Assembly: GCA_902825945.1 (NCBI GenBank)
Contig: CADECY010000006.1
Coordinates: forward strand, 92,959-156,958
From: an uncultured Acidobacteriota bacterium
GTDB taxonomy: Bacteria; Acidobacteriota; Terriglobia; Bryobacterales; Bryobacteraceae
DNA: 64,000 nt
Reading direction: 5' to 3'
Made by a program: the position numbers and the translations under genes. Below the pieces are notes generated by a model. That model was not told the origin of the DNA. It worked only from the letters and a program-made list of their open reading frames with translations, and ran no database searches. Within the stretch, counting starts at the first letter, position 1, and each line of letters begins with the position of its first letter. This document shows, one piece after another, positions 26,719-35,115 of this stretch.

Positions 26719-28287
26719 TCAGAGGCCAAAGACGTAGAGTACACGGTCAGAGGCCATCGCGACATGCTGACGCCCATCGATCTGAAACGAGATCGCGTTG
26801 GAAAAGACGGGCCCGCCCGATTGGAAGTCCCAAAGCGGCTTACCGGTCTTAGCATCGAGAACGAAGATGTTGCCCTCCTGTGTGCCGGAGAAGACCAGTC
26901 CACCGGCGGTCGAAAGGCAGCCCGACCAAGGCGGACTGGTGAGCTTGAACTCCCAGGCGATTTTGCCCGACCCGACCTCGAGCGCGCGCACCGCGCCCCA
27001 CTGCTGATCGGCGGGTATGCGCGCCTCTCCCCCGCCGGCGAAGAAGGTTCCCGGTTTGTACTCGGCCTCCCGTTTGAAGTAGGTCGCGCCCACTTCGCGC
27101 GTCGAAACGTAGACGAGGTTCGTTTGCGGACTGTACGAGGGGCTAAACCAAACAGTGGCGCCGTTGAGGCTCGGCCAAATGAGCTTGCCCTCGGTGCTCG
27201 GCTCGGTGCCAGGAATCACGATCGGGCGCCCCCGATCGTCGAGGCCTTTCGCCCACGTCTGCTTGGCATAGGCTTGACCCGCGAGGAACTCGCCGCTCGT
27301 CCGGTCGAGGGCGTAGTAGAACGCGTTGCGATTCGGATTCACGACCAGCTTCCGCGCGCGGCCTCGAACCTGTGCATCGACGAGCATTGGAACATGCGTC
27401 GCGTCCCAGTCATGCGTGTCATGCGGTGTGAACTGAAAGTGCCATTTCAGTTTGCCGGTTTCCGGATCGAGAGCGACGAACGAGCAGGCGTAAAGGTTGT
27501 CGCCGAGGCGCCCATCCCCGTTCCAATCGGGCCCCGGATTGCCGACTCCCCAGTAGACGAGATTCAGTTCGGGATCGTAGGCGCCGGTGACCCAGGTCGA
27601 AGCGCCACCGGTTTTCCAGCTATCGCCGGACCACGAGTCGTTGCCCGGCTCGCCCGGCCCGGGAACCGTGTAAAAGCGCCACAGACGCTTGCCGGAAGCG
27701 GAGTCGTAGGCATCCACGAATCCGCGAATGCCCGCTTCGCCGCCGCTGACGCCCACGAGCACCTTGCCTTTGATTGCCAGCGGCGCGAGCGTCATCGAGT
27801 ACCCAGGATGGTAATCCTCGACCTTCGCCGACCAGCGCTCCTGGCCGCTCTTGAGGTCGAGCGCGACCAGATAGCAGTCGAGCGTCGCGACGTAGAGACG
27901 GTCATCGAGAATCGCGGGGCCGCGATTCACACGTCCGAAGCCGATCGACTGATAGTCGGAGGGAATCGGGCGCGACCATGTCCAAAGGGTGCGGCCCGTG
28001 CGCAGGTCGAGAGCCGACGCGGTGTTCGGCGCCGTGATGTACATGACACCATCGGCGACGATCGGCGAGACCTGCGTGCGCGACAGTGCGAACTGATAAG
28101 CCCAACGGACTCGCAACTTCGAGACGTTCGCCGGTGTGATTTCGGCGAGTGGCGAATAGCGGTGGCCCGCGTAGTTGCCCGAATAGGTCAACCAGCTTCC
28201 CGGTTCCTTCGCGGCATTTAGGATGCGCTCGTACGGAACCTGAGCGGCAAGAGTCCACGCGGCGGCGAGAAAGAAACAGACACGCAT
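26719..28287 (-). CDS. PQQ-dependent alcohol/sugar dehydrogenase-like quinoprotein
   Basis: 522 residues. Signal peptide MRVCFFLAAAWTLAAQ, then an eight-bladed quinoprotein propeller: SYGNY-type opening WLTYSGNYAGHRYSPL, tryptophan-docking repeats such as TGRTLWTW, SGQERWSAK, SGKRLWRFY and TGKLKWHFQF, HDTHDWDATHVP, NRNAFYYALDR and WSGCLSTAGGLVF. It should oxidise an alcohol or aldose in the periplasm using PQQ and Ca2+. The gene before it (cytochrome c, stop at 28288) is the obvious electron acceptor. Its ATG follows that stop with no spacer. PQQ synthesis genes are not present here. Confidence 0.9.
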   Translation of the reverse strand: MRVCFFLAAAWTLAAQVPYERILNAAKEPGSWLTYSGNYAGHRYSPLAEITPANVSKLRVRWAYQFALSRTQVSPIVADGVMYITAPNTASALDLRTGRTLWTWSRPIPSDYQSIGFGRVNRGPAILDDRLYVATLDCYLVALDLKSGQERWSAKVEDYHPGYSMTLAPLAIKGKVLVGVSGGEAGIRGFVDAYDSASGKRLWRFYTVPGPGEPGNDSWSGDSWKTGGASTWVTGAYDPELNLVYWGVGNPGPDWNGDGRLGDNLYACSFVALDPETGKLKWHFQFTPHDTHDWDATHVPMLVDAQVRGRARKLVVNPNRNAFYYALDRTSGEFLAGQAYAKQTWAKGLDDRGRPIVIPGTEPSTEGKLIWPSLNGATVWFSPSYSPQTNLVYVSTREVGATYFKREAEYKPGTFFAGGGEARIPADQQWGAVRALEVGSGKIAWEFKLTSPPWSGCLSTAGGLVFSGTQEGNIFVLDAKTGKPLWDFQSGGPVFSNAISFQIDGRQHVAMASDRVLYVFGL

Positions 28288-29115
28288 CTAGCGGGCCTCC
28301 CTCAGACTGGCGAGATAGGCGACGAGGTGATCGAGTTCGGCAGTAGAGAGTGTGTCGAACGCAGGCATTCCGCTGCGGCCCTCGTGACGCTTCAAGGCGC
28401 GCAGTTCAGACTTCCGAAGACTGTGGAAGCGGCCGGCGGAATCCACGATCTGGATCGTGAACGGATCTTCGGCAGCCTTGGTTCCGCTGATCGTCTTTCC
28501 AGTGACCGTGGTTGCATCGACCAGGAGGTAACCGTCCGGCACGAACGCGTTCGGGGTGACGATCGACTCGCGCAGAAACGCCGCGTTGCGCCGAGCTCCG
28601 ACGAGAGTGAGTTCCGGACCACGGCCGGCGCCCACTCCGGCGGCGATGTGACACGCAGCACAGCCCTTCGATCGATAGACGGCGGCACCGCGATCGGGAT
28701 CGCCGGGGAGTTTCTCCACCGCCACCGATCCGAGCGCCTTCACGTACGCAGCGACGCTCGCCACTTCTCTAACCGAAAGCTGCCAGGCTCCCGGCATCTC
28801 GGGCAGGATGCCTTCGCGGACCACCTTGCGGATGGCGTTCTCATCCTCGGCCTTGGACAGCTTAGGCCGGTTCAGCGCGGGTCCGCGCCCGCCGGTTCCG
28901 CCTTGTCCGTGACAGAGCGCGCACTGCGACTCGAAGAGTTTCTTTCCGAGCGCGACATCGGGAACCGCGTCATGCGGGGATTGCGCGAAAATGGGCGCGG
29001 CGGCCAAAAGCGCACATGCCGCGAAGGCGCGGTGCCGAAGCGGAACCGGCACTCGAGCGTTCGGGCGCCGGAGCGAGTCCGTCATGCGCGTCTTCATCAG
29101 AATCGTTCGCCACAC
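28288..29115 (-). CDS. Periplasmic c-type cytochrome with two heme sites
   Basis: 275 residues. Two CxxCH motifs, CALCHG and CAACHI, mark two covalent hemes. The second domain, with PNAFVPDGYLLVDATTVTGKT and a C-terminal cytochrome-like helix (LSTAELDHLVAYLASLR), resembles heme-binding domains found beside PQQ dehydrogenases. A hydrophobic export segment lies near residues 30-45. Start: GTG 29115 is favoured because TATACT at 29125-29130 precedes it by 9 bases; ATG codons at 29097 and 29085 are alternatives. It forms a transcription unit with the quinoprotein and sulfatase genes and most likely carries electrons from the quinoprotein to the respiratory chain. Confidence 0.85.
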   Translation of the reverse strand: MWRTILMKTRMTDSLRRPNARVPVPLRHRAFAACALLAAAPIFAQSPHDAVPDVALGKKLFESQCALCHGQGGTGGRGPALNRPKLSKAEDENAIRKVVREGILPEMPGAWQLSVREVASVAAYVKALGSVAVEKLPGDPDRGAAVYRSKGCAACHIAAGVGAGRGPELTLVGARRNAAFLRESIVTPNAFVPDGYLLVDATTVTGKTISGTKAAEDPFTIQIVDSAGRFHSLRKSELRALKRHEGRSGMPAFDTLSTAELDHLVAYLASLREAR

Positions 29116-29124
29116 AGCATGACG

Positions 29125-29130
29125 AGTATA
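29125..29130 (-). promoter_or_regulatory. -10-like TATACT of the cytochrome c/PQQ dehydrogenase/sulfatase operon
   Basis: TATACT on the minus strand, 9 bases before the GTG at 29115; short-leader arrangement as for other first genes here. Confidence 0.45.
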
Positions 29131-29147
29131 TCGCCCCGCGCGCCGCT

Positions 29148-30596
29148 TCAGAGACCGAGCGCCTTGCCCTCACGCCGCGGATCGGCGGCGCCCTGAAGCC
29201 AGTTCTCCTCGCACAGGATCGCCATCATGTCGTTATTCGATCCACGGACCACCACCCGGTGTCCCTTCTGCTCGAGAAGGGCGATCGTATCCGGAGAAAA
29301 GCCCGGTTCGAGGTAGAGTTCGTTCGGCACCCACTGATGATGGATGCGCGGCACCGTGATTGCGTGCATCGAGTTCATCCCGAAGTCCACGACGTTGGTC
29401 AACACCTGCAGGATTGAATTCGGAATCGTTGGCCCGCCGGGCGTACCCAACACGAGGAACGGTTTGCCGTCGCGCAGCACGATGGTGGGCGTCATCGACG
29501 AAGGTGGACGCTTGCCGGGCTGGATGGCGTGGGCCTCGCCCTGAATGAGTCCGTAGCGGTTCGGCTCATTGGGCCTAGTGGCGAAGTTGTCCATGTTGTT
29601 GTTGAGCAGGAAGCCGAGCCCGGGAACCACCACGCCGCTTCCGAACTGTCCGTTCAGCGTCACGGTGACCGCGGCCGTATTGCCTTCGGTATCCACGACG
29701 GCGAAGTGGGTCGTCGAACCGTAGGCGAGCGACCGCATGTGTCCCGGTTCGTGCTGCGCGCGATCGGCGAAGGCCCGCCGCATCGCCGTGGCCATCTCGT
29801 GGATCGCTCCCGCCGAACCCCAACCGTGCTGTTCGAAGCCCGAGCTTTCGAGCATGCCGAGCATCTGCAGCAGGCAGATTCCCCCGGCGCTCGATCCGGA
29901 GGCAGTCACCACTTCGAGCCCTCGATAGCGGCCACGATGAGGCGCCAGTACGTCAACGCTGTATCGCGCCAGATCCTGCGGGCCGATGATTCCACCGCCT
30001 CGCTCCATCGCCGCGCAGAACTGCCGTGCCAGTTCGCCGTGATAAAAGTCGCTTGGACCCGCCGCCAGCCGCCGCAGCGTGTGTGCCAGATCCTGCTGCA
30101 CGAACCGTTCTCCCGGAGCCGGGAAGACTTCGCCGCTTTCGCCGCGCTGGTAGCTGACGTTGTGTCCCTCGGCCGCCAGCCGGATTGCAGGCTGCAGCAG
30201 CGAGTCCCAGCGGCGCCGGCCGTGCCAGGCGTGAAGAGCTTCGAATCCGGCGACGTGTCCGGGTACGGCGGCCGCGAGCCATCCTTTCGTGCTGGCTGTC
30301 ACCGGTTTGCCCACGAACAGGTCGCGATGAGCGCGCAACGGCGCTTGCTCACGGAAATCGAAGAAGCTGATCGCCCCGTCCACCGATCGAACCAAGGCCT
30401 GACCCCCACCCCCGAGTCCGCACATCGCCGGATGGGTCACCGACAACACGAAGCCGATGGCGACGGCCGCGTCAACGGCATTGCCGCCGTCGCGCAGTAC
30501 CTGCACGCCAGCTTCGGTTGCATTGGCCTCCGCCGTTACCACCATGGCCCGTTTGGCGCGGTATGGTTGCGGCCCCCAGTACAGACTCAACTGCAT
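29148..30596 (-). CDS. Gamma-glutamyltransferase family protein, shortened
   Basis: 482 residues. Family landmarks are clear: EANATEAGVQVLRDGGNAVDAAVA, PGHVAGFEALH, then YGSTTHFAVVD with Thr295 as the likely autoprocessing nucleophile (Ntn hydrolase), and GTPGGPTIPNSILQVL near the end. Members cleave gamma-glutamyl amides such as glutathione. The segment normally found between ADRA and the nucleophile (about 50-60 residues) is missing: here FADRAQHEPGHMRSLAYGSTTHF covers both ends. No signal peptide is present at this start, unlike periplasmic homologues. Processing or activity may therefore differ. It is read from the far side of the BlaI promoter region. Confidence 0.85.
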   Translation of the reverse strand: MQLSLYWGPQPYRAKRAMVVTAEANATEAGVQVLRDGGNAVDAAVAIGFVLSVTHPAMCGLGGGGQALVRSVDGAISFFDFREQAPLRAHRDLFVGKPVTASTKGWLAAAVPGHVAGFEALHAWHGRRRWDSLLQPAIRLAAEGHNVSYQRGESGEVFPAPGERFVQQDLAHTLRRLAAGPSDFYHGELARQFCAAMERGGGIIGPQDLARYSVDVLAPHRGRYRGLEVVTASGSSAGGICLLQMLGMLESSGFEQHGWGSAGAIHEMATAMRRAFADRAQHEPGHMRSLAYGSTTHFAVVDTEGNTAAVTVTLNGQFGSGVVVPGLGFLLNNNMDNFATRPNEPNRYGLIQGEAHAIQPGKRPPSSMTPTIVLRDGKPFLVLGTPGGPTIPNSILQVLTNVVDFGMNSMHAITVPRIHHQWVPNELYLEPGFSPDTIALLEQKGHRVVVRGSNNDMMAILCEENWLQGAADPRREGKALGL

Positions 30597-30761
30597 CGGT
30601 CCTCCTCGTCCAACGGCAAAGCGATAGGGACCCCGTTCCGTATAGTTCTATCAAACAGCAAAACCGCGGCGAATGACAGTGGCCAATGCTCCCGAAAGGG
30701 GATAGGGGTAGGCCTGAGGACCCGGGCGGGGAACACCTTAGCCAATTCTAGGAGAAAAAGC

Positions 30762-30815
30762 TTGACGGGTTCGGTGCGACATGCTAGAAATATAGCAGGT
30801 GCTACAAAACTAGCA
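30762..30815 (+). promoter_or_regulatory. BlaI-type promoter with two perfect operator palindromes
   Basis: A -35 TTGACG (30762-30767) and, 17 bases on, TAGAAA (30785-30790) form a good sigma-70-type promoter. Two copies of TGCTA-N6-TAGCA lie at 30782-30797 and 30800-30815, 18 bases apart, the first overlapping the -10. They end six bases before the repressor ATG (30822). BlaI/MecI repressors bind such dyads and autoregulate, so this is almost surely the operator of the genes that follow. Confidence 0.8.
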
Positions 30816-30821
30816 GCTCTC

Positions 30822-31217
30822 ATGGCTCCCTCAACCGACTCCCATTCCAGACTCAGCCGCCGCGAGCGCCAGATCATGGATCTGCTGTACCGCGGCGAAA
30901 AACTCACCGCGGGCGAGATCCAGCGAGAACTGCCCGAACCGCCCAGCTACTCCGCTGTTCGCGCCATGCTCGCCACGCTCGAACGTAAGGGCCATGTCCG
31001 CCATGAGGCGGAAGGAGTGCGCTATCTCTATTCGCCAGTGGTGGCCAAGGAACGCGCGACGAAAGCCGCGGTAATCCATCTGCTACAAACGTTCTTCGGG
31101 GGGTCGGCCGAGCGCGCCGTCGCAGCGTTGCTCGACGTGTCCGCCAAGCCGCTGCCCGCGCCGGAACTCGCCCGTATCGCGCAACTGATCGAAGACGCCC
31201 GCAAGGAGGGGCGATAG
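30822..31217 (+). CDS. BlaI/MecI/CopY-family transcriptional repressor
   Basis: 131 residues. Winged helix: SRRERQIMDLLYRGEKLTAGEIQREL, then SYSAVRAMLATLERKGHVRHEAEG and RYLYSPVVAKERATKAAV, followed by a C-terminal dimerisation helix (residues 85-130). The start at 30822 is set by the conserved N-terminal SRRE region and the operator just upstream; a long open frame before it is antisense shadow of the gamma-glutamyltransferase gene. It should repress its own promoter by binding the two TGCTA-N6-TAGCA sites, with release by cleavage triggered by the M56 protein encoded next, whose ATG follows the stop immediately. Confidence 0.93.
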   Translation: MAPSTDSHSRLSRRERQIMDLLYRGEKLTAGEIQRELPEPPSYSAVRAMLATLERKGHVRHEAEGVRYLYSPVVAKERATKAAVIHLLQTFFGGSAERAVAALLDVSAKPLPAPELARIAQLIEDARKEGR

Positions 31218-32717
31218 ATGCCGGAAGCCGCTCTGATCCGCATCGTTGTCAAGACGTCGATCCTGCTCCTGGCCGGATTCGGCGCGGCCGTGGTCCTGCG
31301 CAAGGCGTCTGCGTCCACCCGACATCTCCTGTGGGCGATCACGCTCACCGCCTGCGCGCTCACTCCGCTCTTGGAGATAGGAGTTCCGCGCCTCGAACCG
31401 CCCCGGCTCGTCACGAGGTACGTGGGGCCCACGCCTGCGCCCGCGATCCATGCGATGCCGGCGGCGGCACGCCCCACCCGCGCCATCCCGGCGTCGATCT
31501 GGATGGCCGGTACGGCCATTCTCCTCGCCAGAATCGCGATTTCGCGCGCCGCGTTGGCGCGCCTGTTGGAGCGCACCGAAGATCGCGGAACCTTCCGGAT
31601 CAGCCACGAAACCAACATCCCGTTCACCGCGCGTCTCGTCAATCCAGTGATCGTATTGCCGTCCGGATCCGATCGGTGGACACCAGAAGTAGTCTCCGCG
31701 GTCCTGCTACACGAGAAAGCGCATGTGGATCGCAGCGACAACGTGACGATGCTGATCGGCCAGATCGCCTGCGCGGTGCACTGGTTCCATCCGTTGACCT
31801 GGATCGCGCTGCGCCGCCTCCGAGCGGAGCAGGAATTGGCCTGCGACGACCATGTGCTCGCTGCCGGCCTCCGGCCATCCGAATATGCTCGTCATTTGAC
31901 GGAGATCGCGCGCGCGGTTGGACAACGGGGATTCTGGAGACCTGCCGCCGTGACGATGGCCGCGTCGGACTTGCCGGAGCGGGTCCGGTCGATCCTCGCC
32001 GTGGACCGCGCGCGTGGTGGGGTGGGGCGCAAACACGTCTTCGCGGCCGCCGTCGCGATCGCCTCGGTCACCCTGCCACTCGCCGCCATGCGCCCCCCGG
32101 AAGATCGCGGGGTCATTGCGGGCACTGTCACCGACGGCGCCGGCGCGGTTCCCAACGCCGAGGTGAGCATCCTCGCGATTTCCACCAACGAGATCGTCAC
32201 CACCAGGACGGATCCAGTTGGGCGCTTCCGAGCCGAAGTCGCCGCGGGCCGCTACGAACTCTATGTGCGCGCCCCCGGATTCGCGGTGGCGAGCCTCGCG
32301 GGATCGGTGAAAGCGAACGAACAGGTCCGCTCGGATGCAGTACTGCGGCCCGGAGAACTGCTCGAGCGGATTGAAGTCAAAGCGCCGAGGCCCTCGCCGG
32401 GAATCGGCGACCCCGGGCCGAATAGCGCCCGGCATGGTGGTCAAGTCCGTCCCGCGCGCCTGCTCGTTTCGGTTCCGCCTGTCTACCCTCCCGAAGCACG
32501 TGACGCGGGCGTGCAGGGCGAGGTACTGCTCGAGGGCGTGATCTGGATGGATGGCACGGTCCACGGCGTTCGCGAAGTGCTCTCGCCCTCTCCGCTGCTT
32601 ACCCGGTCCGCGAAGGAATGCGTCTCGCGATGGCGCTATCAACCCGCGCGTCTCAATGGCCAGCCCGTCGAGACCGTCACCAGAATCAAAGTACAGTTCG
32701 AGCTCGAGGAGAAATGA
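31218..32717 (+). CDS. BlaR1-like M56 membrane metallopeptidase with carboxypeptidase-regulatory and TonB C-terminal domains
   Basis: 499 residues. N-terminal helices (about 5-28, 36-53, 92-112) lead to a zincin core with HEKAH (His165, Glu166, His169), then HWFHPLTWIALRRLRAEQ and ACDDHVL, all standard for M56 peptidases. In place of a penicillin-sensor domain it has a carboxypeptidase-regulatory-like domain (about 295-385: GVIAGTVTDGAGAVPNAEVS) and a TonB C-terminal domain (about 415-497: PPVYPPEARDAGVQGEV, WRYQPARLNGQPVETV). Presumably it senses something in the envelope and cleaves the BlaI-type repressor. Its stop overlaps the next start (ATGA). Confidence 0.92.
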   Translation: MPEAALIRIVVKTSILLLAGFGAAVVLRKASASTRHLLWAITLTACALTPLLEIGVPRLEPPRLVTRYVGPTPAPAIHAMPAAARPTRAIPASIWMAGTAILLARIAISRAALARLLERTEDRGTFRISHETNIPFTARLVNPVIVLPSGSDRWTPEVVSAVLLHEKAHVDRSDNVTMLIGQIACAVHWFHPLTWIALRRLRAEQELACDDHVLAAGLRPSEYARHLTEIARAVGQRGFWRPAAVTMAASDLPERVRSILAVDRARGGVGRKHVFAAAVAIASVTLPLAAMRPPEDRGVIAGTVTDGAGAVPNAEVSILAISTNEIVTTRTDPVGRFRAEVAAGRYELYVRAPGFAVASLAGSVKANEQVRSDAVLRPGELLERIEVKAPRPSPGIGDPGPNSARHGGQVRPARLLVSVPPVYPPEARDAGVQGEVLLEGVIWMDGTVHGVREVLSPSPLLTRSAKECVSRWRYQPARLNGQPVETVTRIKVQFELEEK

Positions 32718-33376
32718 AAATGAAGCCTTTTGCCATCCTTCTTTCGCTTTGCCACGCCGTGACGGCTGGCACGATTTCCGGCCGCGTTTTCGATCCCTCC
32801 GGCGCGGCCGTCGCTGGCGCGAAGATCCGAGTGGTCCAACTCGATGCCGCCCAGCAGAACTGGTCCACGGGCACCGCCGGGGACGGCCGGTTCGAGATCA
32901 TTTCGCTGCCAGAGGGTAACTTCGAGTTGCAGGTGCTGGCGCCCGGATTCGCGTTCTATCGCCGCGGCGCCTCGCTTCGCGGGGCCGATCCGCGAGTCGA
33001 GATCAACGCCGTGATGAGGATGGGCGAGATCCAGGAGTCGATCAAAGTCACGGCGCTGGGACGCCCGGCATCGGCTGGCCCGCAGCGCATCCGCGTCGGC
33101 GGTAACATCCAACCTGCGAGGCTGTTGAGTCAGGTTCGGCCTGAATATCCGGAGTCCGCCAAGCGGGCGGGCACGGAAGGCACGGCGGTGTTTCGCGCGG
33201 TGATCGGAAAGGATGGCGCGGTCGCGGACCTCGCTCCCATGACGGGTGTCGACAAGGAACTCTCCGGCGCGGCAGCGGCGGCCATCCGGCAGTGGAAGTA
33301 TCAGCCGGCCTTGCTGAACGGCCAGCCGGTGGAAATTGTCACCGTGGTGGAAGTAGCCTTCCGGTTGTCGGAGTGA
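32714..33376 (+). CDS. Exported carboxypeptidase-regulatory/TonB C-terminal domain protein
   Basis: 220 residues. Short signal peptide (MKMKPFAILLSLCHAVTAG), a carboxypeptidase-regulatory-like domain (about 20-100: TISGRVFDPSGAAVAGAKI) and a TonB C-terminal domain (about 130-218: RPEYPESAKRAGTEGTAVF, WKYQPALLNGQPVEIV). It is essentially the two-domain tail of the preceding M56 protein without the peptidase, so the two tails probably arose by duplication. TonB C-terminal domains contact TonB-dependent receptors; a role linking outer-membrane uptake with BlaI/M56 signalling is inference. Third gene of the BlaI operon, with no terminator seen directly downstream. The next 177 bases (33377-33553) hold nothing recognisable. 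Confidence 0.85.
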   Translation: MKMKPFAILLSLCHAVTAGTISGRVFDPSGAAVAGAKIRVVQLDAAQQNWSTGTAGDGRFEIISLPEGNFELQVLAPGFAFYRRGASLRGADPRVEINAVMRMGEIQESIKVTALGRPASAGPQRIRVGGNIQPARLLSQVRPEYPESAKRAGTEGTAVFRAVIGKDGAVADLAPMTGVDKELSGAAAAAIRQWKYQPALLNGQPVEIVTVVEVAFRLSE

Positions 33377-33553
33377 CCCCGTTTCCCACTCGGCCTCGCA
33401 ACCGTGTTCAGCCTCGGCGCACCGCCTGCCCGGCGAAGGTGGGAACGCACGCTTCGTGCTCTCACGAAGAAATTGCGAAGATGGGAAGGCCCTGCGCGGT
33501 GCCGCCGGACAGCAATCGCCTGGACTGCCGAACGAACCACGGCGGACACGCCC

Positions 33554-33918
33554 CTACCGGAGCGGTTGGAACTTTCGCACGAACTCGGGATGTTCCGAAG
33601 TCTCAACTCCGCGTTCCATCGCCGCGGCTCGAATCACCGGATCCGGGCCCGCGAAGTCGATCCAGGTGACGCTTTGGGCTGTCGGCTCGATCACGATGCA
33701 CTCGCGGCGTGGGTAGGTGTTCAGCCGAACAGCGCCATCGAGACTCCGGCGCGATGTTCCTTGCTGACCGGAGACGCCAAGTGGACAATACCCGCCGAAG
33801 CTCGGCGAACTCGCAGGTCCGGCGTGGCATCCCAGCGGCGCAAAAAACTCTTCGCGCCCCGGTGTTGCCCACTCTCCAACAGTGGCGTCAACCGATCTAC
33901 CAGTCCACCACCGATCCG
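33554..33918 (-). pseudogene. Remnant of an unidentified gene, frameshifted and lacking a proper start
   Basis: Downstream of the dehydratase on the same strand, two overlapping frames give continuous protein-like sequence if joined by one base near 33722-33727. The first (from about 33918) ends AGIVHLASPVSKEHRAGVSM then ALFG and a TGA; the second continues LNTYPRRECIVIEPTAQSVT, WIDFAGPDPVIRAAAMERGV and ends FVRKFQPLR. Neither frame alone has this quality throughout, and no ATG with a ribosome site begins it. I do not recognise the family. It may be the end of an enzyme once co-transcribed with the dehydratase. Confidence 0.4.
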
Positions 33919-35099
33919 TCATCGGAATCATAAGCAGTCCGATACGGCCTCGGCTCGCCGACCTGCGCCATCAGCTTGTTCTCATCGATGGTGATGCCGA
34001 GGCCTGGTTCGGTTAGGATCGGCCGGTGTCCGTTCCGGACCGGCGGCAACGGCTTCGCCAACAGGTCGGAGTACTCGTTATCGCCGCGCTCCTGAATCAT
34101 GAAGTTCGGGATCGAGGCCGCCAACTGCAAGCTCGCGGCGAGCGAGCAGGGGCCCTGCGGATTGTGGGGCGCGAGTGGCGCGTAGTAGGCTTCGGCCATC
34201 CCGGCAATCACCTTGAGCTCCGTAATGCCACCCGCGTAGCAGATGTCCGGTTGCAGGATCATCGCCGCGCCCTTTTCGAGGATCTCGCGGAAACCCCACT
34301 TGGTGAAGATCCGTTCGCCGGTGGCGATCGGGATATGTGTCTTCTTGGCGAGATCGGCCATGAGCTGTACGTTGAGAGCCTGGATGATCTCTTCGTAGAA
34401 CCACGGGCGGTGCGGTTCGAGCGCCTTCATCAGCGAGAGAGCGGTGGGCGGCTGAACGGCTCCGTGGAAGTCGACCCCGATATCGACGCCCATCCCGACT
34501 TTCTCGCGCAGCGCCTTGAAGCGCTCGGCCACTTCATCCACGAACTTCGGACCCTCGTTGTACTTGAACGGCGAGCGCGAACCGCGCGGGCCCACCTTGA
34601 TCGCGTTCACTCCCGTCACGTTGCTGACTGTACCGTAAACGCGGACCCGGTCGCGAGTGGGTCCGCCCATCAGCTTGTACACGGGAACTCCGTACGCCTT
34701 GCCCGTGATGTCCCACAGCGCCTGATCGATGCCGCTCGAAATCGCCGTTTTGATCGGACCGCCGCGATAAAACGCACCCCGATGAATTGCCTGCCAGTGG
34801 TGCGCGACCTTTCGCGGGTCCTGGCCCACCAGGTAGTCCGAAACCTCGAGCGCTCCCGCGGCGCAGGCCTTCGCGTCGTCCTTCAGCATCTCGCCCCAGC
34901 CGGTGATTCCGGCATCGGTCGAGATCTTGACGAACACCCACGTGTTCTTGAGAACGAACGATTCGATCTTGGTGACCTTTAGGTTGTCGTTGGGCCCGAT
35001 CGCGGCGGCGTCGGTCCGGACCGCGTTGAACGCCGCGAACGCCGCCGGCGCCAGCATCGATTGAAACCAAGAGCGGCGAGTCATCTGAGTCTGTGGCAT
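33897..35099 (-). CDS. Tat-exported enolase-superfamily sugar-acid dehydratase (mandelate racemase/DgoD-like)
   Basis: 400 residues. Tat-like signal (TRRSWFQSMLAPAAF). Enolase-superfamily signatures: N-terminal capping domain, FVKISTDAGITGWGE, ISSGIDQALWDITGKAYGVPVYKLMGG, metal ligand region GVDFHGAV, the second ligand near FYEEI, ATGERIF, and APHNPQGP with the catalytic His. Closest named type is D-galactonate dehydratase; the real substrate is uncertain. Export of such an enzyme is unusual but recurs in Acidobacteria and Planctomycetes with Tat-tagged catabolic enzymes. It is read in the same direction as, and 16 bases after, the TonB-dependent receptor gene, suggesting joint uptake and processing of a sugar acid or oligosaccharide. 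Confidence 0.87.
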   Translation of the reverse strand: MPQTQMTRRSWFQSMLAPAAFAAFNAVRTDAAAIGPNDNLKVTKIESFVLKNTWVFVKISTDAGITGWGEMLKDDAKACAAGALEVSDYLVGQDPRKVAHHWQAIHRGAFYRGGPIKTAISSGIDQALWDITGKAYGVPVYKLMGGPTRDRVRVYGTVSNVTGVNAIKVGPRGSRSPFKYNEGPKFVDEVAERFKALREKVGMGVDIGVDFHGAVQPPTALSLMKALEPHRPWFYEEIIQALNVQLMADLAKKTHIPIATGERIFTKWGFREILEKGAAMILQPDICYAGGITELKVIAGMAEAYYAPLAPHNPQGPCSLAASLQLAASIPNFMIQERGDNEYSDLLAKPLPPVRNGHRPILTEPGLGITIDENKLMAQVGEPRPYRTAYDSDDGSVVDW

Positions 35100-35115
35100 G
35101 TCGTGAAACTCCGGA

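Noticed and set aside
25507..28221. Very long plus-strand open frame (904 codons)
   Set aside because: It is antisense to the sulfatase and PQQ dehydrogenase genes, both with clear motifs; its composition (Arg/Ala/Val-rich, no domains) is that of a GC-rich shadow frame.
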